Both the position numbers and the translations under genes were made by a program. From positions 248,001 through 312,000 of the forward strand of contig OZ271831.1 in assembly GCA_965601455.1 (NCBI GenBank): a stretch of DNA of 64,000 nucleotides, given 5' to 3'. The stretch comes from JANQEU01 sp965601455. Lineage in GTDB: Bacteria; Bacteroidota; Bacteroidia; Cytophagales; Cyclobacteriaceae. The notes under the pieces were generated by a model, which was given only the letters and a program-made list of their open reading frames with translations, was not told where the DNA came from and did no database searches. Shown one piece after another: positions 45,302 to 54,113 of this stretch (positions are counted from its first letter, which is position 1; the number at the start of each line of letters is the position of its first letter).

Positions 45302-46670
45302 ACTTTTCTAATCTCCTGTATAGGGAGGCACGAGTAAGACCCAGCTCTTTTGCAGCCTTAGAAATATTTCCGTTGTATTTGTTTACTGCCTTTTGGATAA
45401 CACTTTTCTCTACATCATCAAGGTTGAAGGTATCAGACTCTACATTTACCTGACTATCTGGCTTTTGAGAAAGAAAGAAAAAATCATCAGGTGAAAGTGT
45501 TTCCGATTCACTCATGATGATCGCCCGTTCTATGGCATGCTGTAACTCACGAATATTCCCAGGCCAGGGGTATCTTTCAAGCTTTTTAACCGCATTTGAA
45601 GAAACATGCTTTACTTTCTTTCGGTACTTCTGATTGTACATTTTCATGAAGTGGTCCGAAAGCATTTGGATGTCCTCTATACGTTCACGCAGAGGAGGTA
45701 AATTGATTTCCACAGTATTGATCCGATACAATAAATCCTGCCTGAACTTACTGTCTCCCACCATATCATAGACCGGCATATTTGTAGCACATATTAATCG
45801 GATATCAATATCAATGGGTTTGTTAGTCCCAATGCGAGTAACCTGCCTTTGTTGCAAAACAGTGAGCAATTTAGATTGTAGCGGCATACCTAGGTTGCCT
45901 ATTTCATCTAGAAACAGTGTTCCCTTATTGGCTATTTCAAATCTACCGGGCCTATCTTCCTTTGCATCGGTAAATGCTCCTTTCTTATGTCCGAATAATT
46001 CACTTTCAAATAGGGTTTCGGTAATCGCACCCATGTCCACTCCAATAAAAACACTGTCTTTTCGAGAGGATTTTTGATGGATGGCCCGCGCAATTAGTTC
46101 TTTACCGGTACCATTTTCTCCAAGAATTAGAATATTAGCATCCGTTGTTGCGACCTTATCAATGATATTGAAGATCTCCTTGATTCGTGAGCTTTCACCA
46201 ATAATATCTTTGAAAGCCAAATTGCTATCTTCCTGTAACTGTTTTTTAGTTTGTTTTAGTTGATTGACCTCGTCATAAGACTTTTTAAGCTTCGTAGCAC
46301 TTGAAAGGGTTGCCAGTAATTTCTCATTTTGCCAGGGCTTAAGCACGAAGTCCGTTGCTCCTGCTTTTAAAGCTTTCACGGCCATTTCAACATCCCCAAA
46401 GGCTGTAATTAGAATGACTACAGCATTTGGGTCTTTTTCTAGTATCTGTTCCAACCAATAAAACCCTTCCTTTCCACTGGTAATGTCTTTGCTGAAATTC
46501 ATATCCAGCAAGATCAGATCATAGGTATCGTTGTTGAGTAGAAAAGGAATTTTCTTAGGATTCTTTTCTATGAGTACTTCTTTAGCATGCTTCTTAAGAA
46601 GCATTTTCGCCGCTAATAGTACGTCTTCATCATCATCAATGATCAGGATTTTTCCTAGTTCTTTATCCAC
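45291..46670 (-). CDS. Sigma-54-dependent NtrC family response regulator
   Basis: The 459-residue protein has three parts: a receiver (acid pocket D12-D14, phospho-site D56), an AAA+ domain with Walker A GENGTGKE at 184-191 (K190), and a C-terminal Fis-type HTH. The sigma-54 contact loop reads GAFTDA (231-236) instead of the common GAFTGA. The start codon is GTG. TGGCAC at 46705-46710 on the minus strand is a possible minus-24 element 35 bases upstream. It probably activates nearby export genes together with RpoN. Confidence 0.9.
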   Translation of the reverse strand: MDKELGKILIIDDDEDVLLAAKMLLKKHAKEVLIEKNPKKIPFLLNNDTYDLILLDMNFSKDITSGKEGFYWLEQILEKDPNAVVILITAFGDVEMAVKALKAGATDFVLKPWQNEKLLATLSSATKLKKSYDEVNQLKQTKKQLQEDSNLAFKDIIGESSRIKEIFNIIDKVATTDANILILGENGTGKELIARAIHQKSSRKDSVFIGVDMGAITETLFESELFGHKKGAFTDAKEDRPGRFEIANKGTLFLDEIGNLGMPLQSKLLTVLQQRQVTRIGTNKPIDIDIRLICATNMPVYDMVGDSKFRQDLLYRINTVEINLPPLRERIEDIQMLSDHFMKMYNQKYRKKVKHVSSNAVKKLERYPWPGNIRELQHAIERAIIMSESETLSPDDFFFLSQKPDSQVNVESDTFNLDDVEKSVIQKAVNKYNGNISKAAKELGLTRASLYRRLEKYGL

Positions 46671-46695
46671 GCTATTTTGGTTTTCAGATTATTGG

Positions 46696-46710
46696 ACATA
46701 AATGGTGCCA
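46696..46710 (-). promoter_or_regulatory. Candidate sigma-54 promoter for the NtrC-like operon
   Basis: The minus-strand sequence has an exact TGGCAC minus-24 box and, at the correct 12-base register, ATGT in place of the consensus TTGC. The minus-12 box is therefore imperfect, and the call rests on position (26-40 bases before the GTG) and on the product being a sigma-54 activator. Confidence 0.3.
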
Positions 46711-46793
46711 GTATGTAAAAATGGCTTACTGGAAGAATAACCGAAAGTTAGGGTATATTTATTATGTACGAAAACGGACAAAAACTAATTTCG

Positions 46794-48227
46794 TCACTGA
46801 AGAGGAATAGACAGGTATGGTAAGCCTGTTATGTATAGAAGTTCAGCTCTATTTTTTTGAAGCTTAGCAGCATTCTTCAAAAACTTCAATCTTGATTCAA
46901 TGTATTTGTCCTGCTGAATATTCAACTTAAATAAATCACTTTCTCCAGTTTCCAAATTGAGAAGCTCTGCTTCCAATAAGCGGTTGTAATTGTCGGCCAT
47001 ATCACCAAACTGATCAACAAGGGCAAGTGACATCTGGATCTCGGCATTTTTGGTGAGAATATTGTTTTTTATGCTCTGCTGTAGTTGTTGTAATTCAAAC
47101 TGATTGGCCTGCATCTTTAATTGCGTTTTCTGGATTTTCCCTCGTTCTTTTCTCAAGAACACTGGAAACGCAAAATCGACTCCTAACTTGTAATTGTCAT
47201 TGAAGGTAGGTGACGCCGCTTCACCTGTTGGGCTTACAGGTGCATCTATGAGCGAATATGATAGATCAACTTGTGGCTTGAGGTTTTCTCTTGCCCATGC
47301 ATTTTCCACTCTAAGTTGTTCATATTTACCTGTCATTTTCTGAATCTCAGGGTGATTTTCTAATGACCATTCTACCAGGTTTCTAACTGTCAAAGAATCC
47401 GGAATTATGAACTGGGCTGTGGTATCCGGAATTACTAGATCACGAATTTCAAGGGGTTCAGATTCATCACTCCATAAATTGACCGACAGGGCTAACCTTG
47501 CTTTGATATTTTCGAATAATACCTGCTCGTATTCCGTTCTCCTTGTCTGGTAGGTGATTTTCGCCTGAATAGTATCGACAACGGAAGCTTCCCCAAATTC
47601 AAAGTCGACCAATACCCGATCAAACAGTTCCAGGGCGATATCCATACTCTGTTCTAGTAATCGTAATTGTTGATAGGAAAGCTGCCAGTCCCAATACGCT
47701 TTAATCACTGTAATCAGCACTTTGTTGCTCATTTTTATCTGTTCAGCAGCAGCGATGTTGCGATATATTTCCGCCTGCTTAATAGCGTTCCTTCTTTCGT
47801 CAATAAATAACCCTCTGCCCAACGGGACTTCTATTCCAGCCGTAACCTGAAGGTTATTATTCTCGTCCGGGATTTCATCTTCAGGATTTAGAAAATCTCC
47901 TTCTCGTCTTTCTACTGAAACCTTTGGGTCTATGGCGAACCATGTAGGTACTTTCAGTGATGTCGCAAGCAGATCATAATATTCCTTATCCTGAAAACTT
48001 TTATGATCGTAGGTTGCTTCAAGCTTAGGGTCAAGCATACCCCTTGCCATTCGGACCTCTGCCTGTGCAAATTGGTCCTGCAAATTAGCTTGCCTCACCA
48101 CCGGATGATTCCTGATAATCAATTGAAGGACATCATCAAAGCCGAGCACGGAGACGGAGTCTACCGTTTGACCGTGACCAGGAAGAAACCACATACAAAT
48201 GAAAAGCCAGGAAAAGACTGTTCTCAT
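46794..48227 (-). CDS. TolC family outer-membrane efflux protein
   Basis: The 477-residue protein has a signal peptide (through PGHGQT) and the long coiled-coil helical repeats of TolC. Typical segments are DVLQLIIRNHPVVRQANLQ at the N-terminus and its counterpart NLVEWSLENHPEIQKM in the second half. It forms the outer-membrane duct of the minus-strand export operon; its start overlaps the HlyD stop in ATGA. Confidence 0.9.
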   Translation of the reverse strand: MRTVFSWLFICMWFLPGHGQTVDSVSVLGFDDVLQLIIRNHPVVRQANLQDQFAQAEVRMARGMLDPKLEATYDHKSFQDKEYYDLLATSLKVPTWFAIDPKVSVERREGDFLNPEDEIPDENNNLQVTAGIEVPLGRGLFIDERRNAIKQAEIYRNIAAAEQIKMSNKVLITVIKAYWDWQLSYQQLRLLEQSMDIALELFDRVLVDFEFGEASVVDTIQAKITYQTRRTEYEQVLFENIKARLALSVNLWSDESEPLEIRDLVIPDTTAQFIIPDSLTVRNLVEWSLENHPEIQKMTGKYEQLRVENAWARENLKPQVDLSYSLIDAPVSPTGEAASPTFNDNYKLGVDFAFPVFLRKERGKIQKTQLKMQANQFELQQLQQSIKNNILTKNAEIQMSLALVDQFGDMADNYNRLLEAELLNLETGESDLFKLNIQQDKYIESRLKFLKNAAKLQKNRAELLYITGLPYLSIPLQ

Positions 48228-49591
48228 TTCTTTTCTGAAGAGTTTTTAGTGTCTGAGCTCGCTGCCTCTCCGGGGTTATAGATATCTGGAGGGAATCCGT
48301 TAAGTTGTCGCCAGATTTCATACCAGACTGCCACGTTGTCAAGCATCACCCAACCCTTTATGCCTTGACCAAGGCGAAGTTGTTCCGGCCATTCGTCGTC
48401 ATTAGGATCCGGAATGACCAATATTCTAAATAACCCTTCTCTGCTATTTGTTCGGTCTATTACCTGGACAATTCCACCAAAGGTTCCTACCGATACATTC
48501 GGCCATCCCGAAAACTGGAGTGCTGGCCATCCGTCAAATTGGATACGAACTTTTCGGCCGGCAGATACTAAAGGTACATCCATTGCCTGGATATAGATTT
48601 CCACGGCCTTGTCAGGGTTGGAGGGCATGATTGTGGCAATAGCTTCCCCCTCCTTAATCGTTTCTCCAATTCCCACCTTTAGCGCCTGTACTACGTACCC
48701 AGATTGTGGAGCGATTACCTGATATTGTTCTGTTCTTATCTGAATATTACTGTATTCATTCTTAAGCTTAGCAATTGATGCTTGTGTGTCATTGATATCA
48801 GATAGTGTTGCTTGCAGGTCGGAGGTCGCCTTACTAATTTTTTCTGCGTAGTCGGCTTGGATGGCTGAAAGATCTGTTCGATTAATAGCGAGGCTTGCCT
48901 GTGCTTCAAGAACCTTGTTTTCAGCGGAAACTACCTTTGACATCGACATATTGAACTTGCTTTCAAGTTCCTGAAACTTCGTTAGGGTGATGTTTCCGGA
49001 TTCGTATCTGCGTCTGTTTCTTTCGAAAATATTCGACTGGTTTTGAAAGGCCACCTGTTCGGCATCAAATGCTATGCTGTCGCTCTGAAGCTTTAGCTCA
49101 GATTGGCGAACTTTATTTCTAGCTTGCATCATTTTTGCAACTAGTGACTCCTTTAGTGCCTGGATTTGATTTCTGTAGGCCTCTCTTTTGAGCTCTTTGG
49201 CCAGTAAACTGGATTCTTTCGCCTCAATCTGCTCCTGCGTACGGTTAAGTAACTCGGGATCGAAGAATTTATCTTTTATCTCGGAAAGAGAGAGCAACGT
49301 GTCCCCAGCATTAACGAACTGTCCCTCGTATACGTACCATTTCTTAATCCGTCCTGGAATGGCCGATTGGATAGTCTGAGGTCTATTTGCCGGGTTAAGT
49401 GCTGTAAGTTTACCGGTACCCCTAATATTTTGCTGCCAGGGTAAAAACAGTGAAATAACCGCGATGCCCATCATGATGATTAGCACTCTCGCGAGATATA
49501 CACTCAATCCCGGAGTTCTAAGGGTTTTCAGCGAGTACAACTGGAGATCTGCCAGTTCGTCGTCAACTTTTGAATTGGAGATATTCAGCAT
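48224..49591 (-). CDS. HlyD family periplasmic adaptor protein
   Basis: The 455-residue membrane fusion protein has one N-terminal transmembrane helix (about 33-50) and a lipoyl half-motif (IQSAIPGRIKKWYVYEGQFV). A long alpha-helical hairpin spans about 115-270, and the second lipoyl half is VIAPQSGYVVQALKVGIGE. The layout is that of a type I secretion or bacteriocin-export adaptor. It starts one base after the ABC gene ends and overlaps tolC. Confidence 0.9.
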   Translation of the reverse strand: MLNISNSKVDDELADLQLYSLKTLRTPGLSVYLARVLIIMMGIAVISLFLPWQQNIRGTGKLTALNPANRPQTIQSAIPGRIKKWYVYEGQFVNAGDTLLSLSEIKDKFFDPELLNRTQEQIEAKESSLLAKELKREAYRNQIQALKESLVAKMMQARNKVRQSELKLQSDSIAFDAEQVAFQNQSNIFERNRRRYESGNITLTKFQELESKFNMSMSKVVSAENKVLEAQASLAINRTDLSAIQADYAEKISKATSDLQATLSDINDTQASIAKLKNEYSNIQIRTEQYQVIAPQSGYVVQALKVGIGETIKEGEAIATIMPSNPDKAVEIYIQAMDVPLVSAGRKVRIQFDGWPALQFSGWPNVSVGTFGGIVQVIDRTNSREGLFRILVIPDPNDDEWPEQLRLGQGIKGWVMLDNVAVWYEIWRQLNGFPPDIYNPGEAASSDTKNSSEKK

Positions 49592-49592
49592 C

Positions 49593-51779
49593 TTAATTCA
49601 GGTTTTTGACTATTTCTTCGTTCTTAAATATTTGTTCTATTGATCCGTCTTCGAGCATTTTTCCATCTTGCATATAGATCACACGATCACAAGCCGCCAT
49701 AATCAATGGATCGTTGGACACCACTATCAACGTCCATATTTGTACAGGGTGTGTCAACATCTCTACCAGTGAAAGTCTTTCCTGTTTTGAGAAGTTATTG
49801 AAGTAATCGTTGAGGATAAGCAGCTTAGGCTCTTTCGCAAGGCATCTAGCTAATATGAGTTTTTGGATAAACGTTTCTGAATATCCTTTTCCTGCTGCAA
49901 GTATAGGTGTATTTAGTCCCAAAGGAAGCATATTTATAGCCTCATCCAGTTTAACACTTTTGATCGCCTCAATGGCGATAGATTCATCCGCTCCAGGTTT
50001 ACCAACAAGGACGTTTTCCAGGATTGTTCCTTCAAAAATGTCCTGCGCCGATACGTTTTTCCCGATCATGTTACGTAAATGAGTTCTATCTAAATCTCGA
50101 AGAGAATAATCATTGTAAGTGATTGATCCTTCAAAGTCGGAGTACATACCAGCAATCAGGTTGGTCAGCGTGGTTTTACCACTTCCTCCAACTCCTGCTA
50201 TACATATTTTTTGACCCTTTTCAATTGTAAGGTTTATGTTGTGTATTGCCGGTTCGTTCGCTTCTGGGTATTTATAGTACAAGTTTTTCGTACGAACTTC
50301 AAACCCTCTGTTTACACCTGTTTCCGCCAATGGTATGTCGATACCTCCAGTTTTCTCTAGAGGTAAATCAGTCACATTAGATATTTTATCAACCGCCGTC
50401 AGCATATCATAGACAACATCCATATACGATATTATCTTCTCTACTGAGTTGAGGATTAGAATAATGATTACTTCTGATGCAACAAATTGTCCAAGTGTGA
50501 TTTCCCTTTGAACCACCAGCCAGGTACCAATGATCAATAATCCAGCAGTAACTGCAGCCTTGAATAAAAGGACATACGCGTACTGGGAGATTAACACCTG
50601 GAAATGATTTCTCCTATTCTTTAGATAATTGTTGACGAAGTAGTCGGTTTTCTGAATAGGTAAGTCAGTTGCTCCAAATAATTTGAAGCTATACAGGACC
50701 CTGGCGAGTTCTTCCAACCAGTAAACTGCCTTGTATTTATATTTCGATTCGATAATAGACGAATCAAGCCCCCTAGGTCCGGTTGTGTAAAAAATGAAAA
50801 AGAGAATTAGAATCAATGAGATTCCAAAAAACACGAAGAACGGATGATAGAGTGATAACAATAGCAGACCAAAAAGGATTTGAATAATCCCGGTTGATAA
50901 GTCAATCAGGAGTTTTGGTAAACCTTTTTGGATAGTTAGTACATCAAAAAACCGGTTCATTAGCTCCGGAAAATGAATGTTATGAATGGCTTCCATTTTA
51001 ATTCTAGGTACACGGAAGGCAAATTCGAAAGCCGCTTTGGTGAATATCCTGCGTTGGATATATTCCACAATTGTTATTTGCATTACCTGCAAAGCACCTG
51101 CTCCAAGTACCCCAACAATGATAATTCCGATTAGAACATAAATGGAACTGAAGAATACGCCGCCGGAAATTAGTTCGATCGCTGCCTGAATACCTAGAGG
51201 TAATATCAAACTTGAGATACCGATGATAATCGCATATATATAGACATAGTAGATGTCTTTTTTTTCGGTCTTGAGCAGTTTAATTAGACGGGCAATAGGG
51301 GACAAAGGGATAGTATCCTCCTCGTCTTCTCTTGCATCATGACTAACCATGCTCTCGTACTGAAATACAGATACAACGACGATTTCGCCCTTTTCGTTGG
51401 TTACAAAATGCTCTTGCTGGACTTTTGAGAAATCGATTGCCTGCTTGGTATGGTCATTCAGGATCAGAATCTCTTTCTTCTTTTGGTTGGAATCTATTAT
51501 TGATGGGAAGAGCTCATCACCTTCTTTAAGAAAAATGATCAGTGGGGAATCAAAATGCTCAACAAACAATTCGAAATCCTTCCTGGCAAGTTCCTTTTTC
51601 AGCATTACAATGCCTGAGTCGTTAGCAATTTCTCTAACGTCCCTAATAAATTCATGCACGTCTTCTTCACCGTATTTGCGTAAAAGTCGATCAGTCGCCT
51701 GCAGCACTTTACTATCCAAATCAACTTTTACCAGTTGTGATACCTCGTGAAGGAGGTTAATTATGTGTCTGTTATTCAT
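49593..51779 (-). CDS. ABC exporter with C39-like N-terminal domain and degenerate ATPase
   Basis: The 728-residue protein has an N-terminal domain of about 150 residues that resembles the C39-like domain of type I secretion ABC proteins and has no catalytic cysteine. Five to six transmembrane helices follow (about 175-470), then a nucleotide-binding domain. Walker A is intact (GVGGSGKTT, K535). The signature position reads YSETF (633-637) instead of LSGGQ. Walker B reads LLILNDYF with N657 and D658 in place of D and E. The H-loop has N689 in VVSNDP instead of histidine. The Q-loop glutamine is present. It probably exports a peptide or lipid with the neighbouring HlyD and TolC, but ATP turnover may be very slow or need a partner. 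Confidence 0.8.
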   Translation of the reverse strand: MNNRHIINLLHEVSQLVKVDLDSKVLQATDRLLRKYGEEDVHEFIRDVREIANDSGIVMLKKELARKDFELFVEHFDSPLIIFLKEGDELFPSIIDSNQKKKEILILNDHTKQAIDFSKVQQEHFVTNEKGEIVVVSVFQYESMVSHDAREDEEDTIPLSPIARLIKLLKTEKKDIYYVYIYAIIIGISSLILPLGIQAAIELISGGVFFSSIYVLIGIIIVGVLGAGALQVMQITIVEYIQRRIFTKAAFEFAFRVPRIKMEAIHNIHFPELMNRFFDVLTIQKGLPKLLIDLSTGIIQILFGLLLLSLYHPFFVFFGISLILILFFIFYTTGPRGLDSSIIESKYKYKAVYWLEELARVLYSFKLFGATDLPIQKTDYFVNNYLKNRRNHFQVLISQYAYVLLFKAAVTAGLLIIGTWLVVQREITLGQFVASEVIIILILNSVEKIISYMDVVYDMLTAVDKISNVTDLPLEKTGGIDIPLAETGVNRGFEVRTKNLYYKYPEANEPAIHNINLTIEKGQKICIAGVGGSGKTTLTNLIAGMYSDFEGSITYNDYSLRDLDRTHLRNMIGKNVSAQDIFEGTILENVLVGKPGADESIAIEAIKSVKLDEAINMLPLGLNTPILAAGKGYSETFIQKLILARCLAKEPKLLILNDYFNNFSKQERLSLVEMLTHPVQIWTLIVVSNDPLIMAACDRVIYMQDGKMLEDGSIEQIFKNEEIVKNLN

Positions 51780-52453
51780 GAGGCTTCCAGTGTATTGAAT
51801 ATCAGGTTTTCAATGAACTTGTAATTGTCCTCATATAATTCTGAAGACTTACTCAATTCAGTCAACGTAGGAAGATGTTCTGCGAAAAATACTTGCTGAT
51901 TGGAAGCTTCCAATGCCGTACTTATTAAAGCATTTGGGTATTTGTATTTTGGATTGATTTCTCTAACAATATCTCCAATACTTGTGCAAAGTGATTTGTA
52001 ACCTCTAAAAACACCTTCTCGATTTATTTCATCCACTTGCTTGGTCAAGTAAGTTTTATCAGATTCGGCAATAACTATACGCTGTAACGCTGTTTCGTCA
52101 ACCTCGGGGAAGTTCCCATCTTCTACTTTCTTACTTGTTATCAGTCTTAAGGCAATCCTAAGTCTGTCTTGCGGGGACTGTATATTATGTGTTTCAAATT
52201 GAATTCGGTACTCCATCCAATTCCAGTACCAGGATATCAGGTATACCAGCAATCTGTGCTTATTCTCGAAGTATCTGTATATAGATGCTTCAGTGGAATC
52301 TATTTCCTGTGATAGTTTCTTAAAGGTGAACGACTCAAATCCTAATTCATCGATCATTGAGATACTGTGTTCGATGATCCTTTTCCCAAGTTCTGTGGAT
52401 TGAGGGTCCTTTAAGTACAAGCTTTCATTCAGCCTAAGTTGCAAAACCGTCAT
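51776..52453 (-). CDS. TetR family transcriptional regulator
   Basis: The 225-residue protein has an N-terminal helix-turn-helix, IDELGFESFTFKKLSQEIDS followed by EASIYRYFENKHRLL, of the TetR type. The longest frame starts at 52498, but the ATG at 52453 gives the normal start. Its stop overlaps the ABC start in ATGA, so it is the first gene of the operon. A row of ACTATT/AATAGT half-sites begins one base upstream of the start, consistent with self-repression. Confidence 0.85.
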   Translation of the reverse strand: MTVLQLRLNESLYLKDPQSTELGKRIIEHSISMIDELGFESFTFKKLSQEIDSTEASIYRYFENKHRLLVYLISWYWNWMEYRIQFETHNIQSPQDRLRIALRLITSKKVEDGNFPEVDETALQRIVIAESDKTYLTKQVDEINREGVFRGYKSLCTSIGDIVREINPKYKYPNALISTALEASNQQVFFAEHLPTLTELSKSSELYEDNYKFIENLIFNTLEAS

Positions 52454-52514
52454 ACTATTATATATAGAGTTTGAAACTATTCTTTTTAATAGTAACACTA
52501 TCTAAACGAATAGT
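52454..52514 (-). promoter_or_regulatory. Operator candidate: five ACTATT/AATAGT half-sites
   Basis: The half-site occurs at 52454-52459 (ACTATT), 52476-52481 (ACTATT), 52488-52493 (AATAGT), 52497-52502 (ACTATC) and 52509-52514 (AATAGT). The second and third form ACTATT-N6-AATAGT; the third and fourth form AATAGT-N3-ACTAT(C). The cluster covers the expected promoter of the TetR-led operon. Confidence 0.5.
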
Positions 52515-52573
52515 CTACCTAAAGGTTCACATAGATCAATATTTTTTTTTAGTGATTGTCTGTGCGAAATATT

Positions 52574-52604
52574 TTTGTGGTTTTTTCAGGAATTTTTATA
52601 TTTG
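52574..52604 (+). promoter_or_regulatory. Strong match to a Bacteroidota promoter in the export intergenic region
   Basis: TTTG at 52574-52577, a 19-base spacer and TATATTTG at 52597-52604 match the TTTG-N17-23-TAnnTTTG consensus at every defined base. Transcription would start near 52611 and run towards a terminator hairpin about 55 bases later. Confidence 0.55.
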
Positions 52605-52610
52605 ATGAAG

Positions 52611-52699
52611 TTGTTGTGGATTAAGAATTTTAATTAGTCCTTTTATTTTGAGTTTTTGACCTTTGGGTTCAGGCCGTTACGACCTGGACCTTTTTTTTG
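52611..52699 (+). ncRNA. Candidate small RNA or leader attenuator, about 90 nt
   Basis: The segment is delimited by the promoter at 52574-52604 and the T8-ended hairpin at 52666-52698. It can form a 5' hairpin (52618-52640, GGATTAA paired with TTAGTCC through one wobble) and the terminator hairpin. No open frame of note is present. It could act as a free small RNA or attenuate transcription into the adaptor gene 150 bases downstream. The boundaries are estimates. Confidence 0.4.
52666..52698 (+). terminator. Intrinsic terminator upstream of the adaptor gene
   Basis: GGTTCAGG (52666-52673) pairs with CCTGGACC (52683-52690), eight pairs including one wobble. After one mismatch two more G-C pairs close a three-base loop. 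Eight thymines (52691-52698) follow directly. Confidence 0.6.
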
Positions 52700-52799
52700 T
52701 CCGATTTCGAACGGTCTTTGTACTATTCTGTACAGCTTATTCACTTTCATTTTCTTTGATATCTCAGTAAATAGCTGATAATCATGTAGTTACCATTAA

Positions 52800-52815
52800 T
52801 GGCATCTAAATTGGC
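52800..52815 (+). promoter_or_regulatory. Candidate sigma-54 promoter before the adaptor gene
   Basis: TGGCAT (minus-24 type) is followed at the right register by TTGG where the minus-12 consensus is TTGC. It lies 35-51 bases before the ATG at 52851, so initiation near 52826 is reasonable. The mismatch in the GC dinucleotide weakens the call. Confidence 0.3.
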
Positions 52816-52850
52816 ATTAGTGAGAAAAACAGATCAGCAAACCATTTGTA

Positions 52851-54101
52851 ATGGACCGAAAGATTAAGAAAAAGAAATTTACTTTAAAGCGGATCCTCAC
52901 CTGGGGATTGGCAGGGGTATTTGCCCTATTTGTGTTATACAGCTTTGTTTTTGCCGAGGGTGGATCCAGATTGAATGTTGAAATTGAGAAAATCAACGTT
53001 GCCGAGGTTCGAGAAGGCGATTTTCAAGAATTTATTCCTGTAGACGGGGCAGTGATGCCTATTTTGACTATCCGTCTTGATGCGATTGTTGGTGGGGTAG
53101 TGGAGCAGAAGTACTACGAAGGAGGAATTCTGGTTGAGAAAGGTGATACTATTCTAAAATTAGCAAATGACAACCTGGTTCAGAATTTTGTACGAGAAGA
53201 GACCCAAGCATTTATTCTTGTTAATAACATCGAAAACACGAAACTCAATCTTCAGAGGAATCAATTCCTATTAAAAAGAGACCTTCTTCAACTCGATTTT
53301 CAAATTGATCAGGCTCGTGATGCTTACGAAAGGGCAAAACCCTTGATTGCGGAAAAAATTATTTCTGAACAAGAATACCTTAACCTGGAAAGAGAATATA
53401 GAAGACTCACCAGCCAACGTGAAATTCAGGTGGAATCCAACAGATTCGATTCCCTGAATGCGGTAATCCAGATACGTCAGAACAACGAAACTCTCCAGCG
53501 AACAAGAGGAAACCTGGAAATGATCAAGAAAAACCTGGATAACCTTTGGATCACCGCACCAATTTCGGGAAGACTATCAACGGTAAATGTTGAAGTTGGG
53601 GAATCTATCGCTCCGGGACAAAATATTGGTCAAATTGATGATCTTAATGGGTATAAAGTGCGCACACCGATTGATGAGCACTACATCGCAAGAATCTATG
53701 AAGGACTCAGAGGTACTTTTGATTTTGCAGGACAAAACTACGAGCTTGAGATCAGGAAAATCTATCCTGAGGTTCAGGGCGGAATGTTTTCCGTGGATAT
53801 GTTTTTCACGGACACCATTCCTAGAGGTATTCGAAGAGGTCAAACGCTTCAGATTCGATTGCAGCTTAGTGAAAATATAACGGCTGTGCAGATACCTAGA
53901 GGAAGCTTCTATCAGACAACGGGAGGAAATTGGATTTTCGTTGTGGATGAGACTGATTCCTACGCCGTTCGAAGAGATATTCGATTAGGACGACAAAACA
54001 CCAGATTCTATGAAGTTATAGAAGGATTGCAACCTGGAGAGAAAGTTGTTGTCTCTTCCTATGACGGATATGAAGATAAAGACAGACTTGTATTTAAATA
54101 A
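52851..54101 (+). CDS. MacA/HlyD-like periplasmic adaptor protein
   Basis: The 416-residue protein has one N-terminal transmembrane helix (about 12-33), a lipoyl segment around VGGVVEQKYYEGGILVEKGD, a helical hairpin (about 115-225), a second lipoyl segment (ITAPISGRLSTVNVEVGESI), and beta-barrel and membrane-proximal domains. It links an inner-membrane transporter to TolC. It precedes the ABC ATPase by 12 bases. Confidence 0.85.
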   Translation: MDRKIKKKKFTLKRILTWGLAGVFALFVLYSFVFAEGGSRLNVEIEKINVAEVREGDFQEFIPVDGAVMPILTIRLDAIVGGVVEQKYYEGGILVEKGDTILKLANDNLVQNFVREETQAFILVNNIENTKLNLQRNQFLLKRDLLQLDFQIDQARDAYERAKPLIAEKIISEQEYLNLEREYRRLTSQREIQVESNRFDSLNAVIQIRQNNETLQRTRGNLEMIKKNLDNLWITAPISGRLSTVNVEVGESIAPGQNIGQIDDLNGYKVRTPIDEHYIARIYEGLRGTFDFAGQNYELEIRKIYPEVQGGMFSVDMFFTDTIPRGIRRGQTLQIRLQLSENITAVQIPRGSFYQTTGGNWIFVVDETDSYAVRRDIRLGRQNTRFYEVIEGLQPGEKVVVSSYDGYEDKDRLVFK

Positions 54102-54113
54102 TTTATAAAACCA

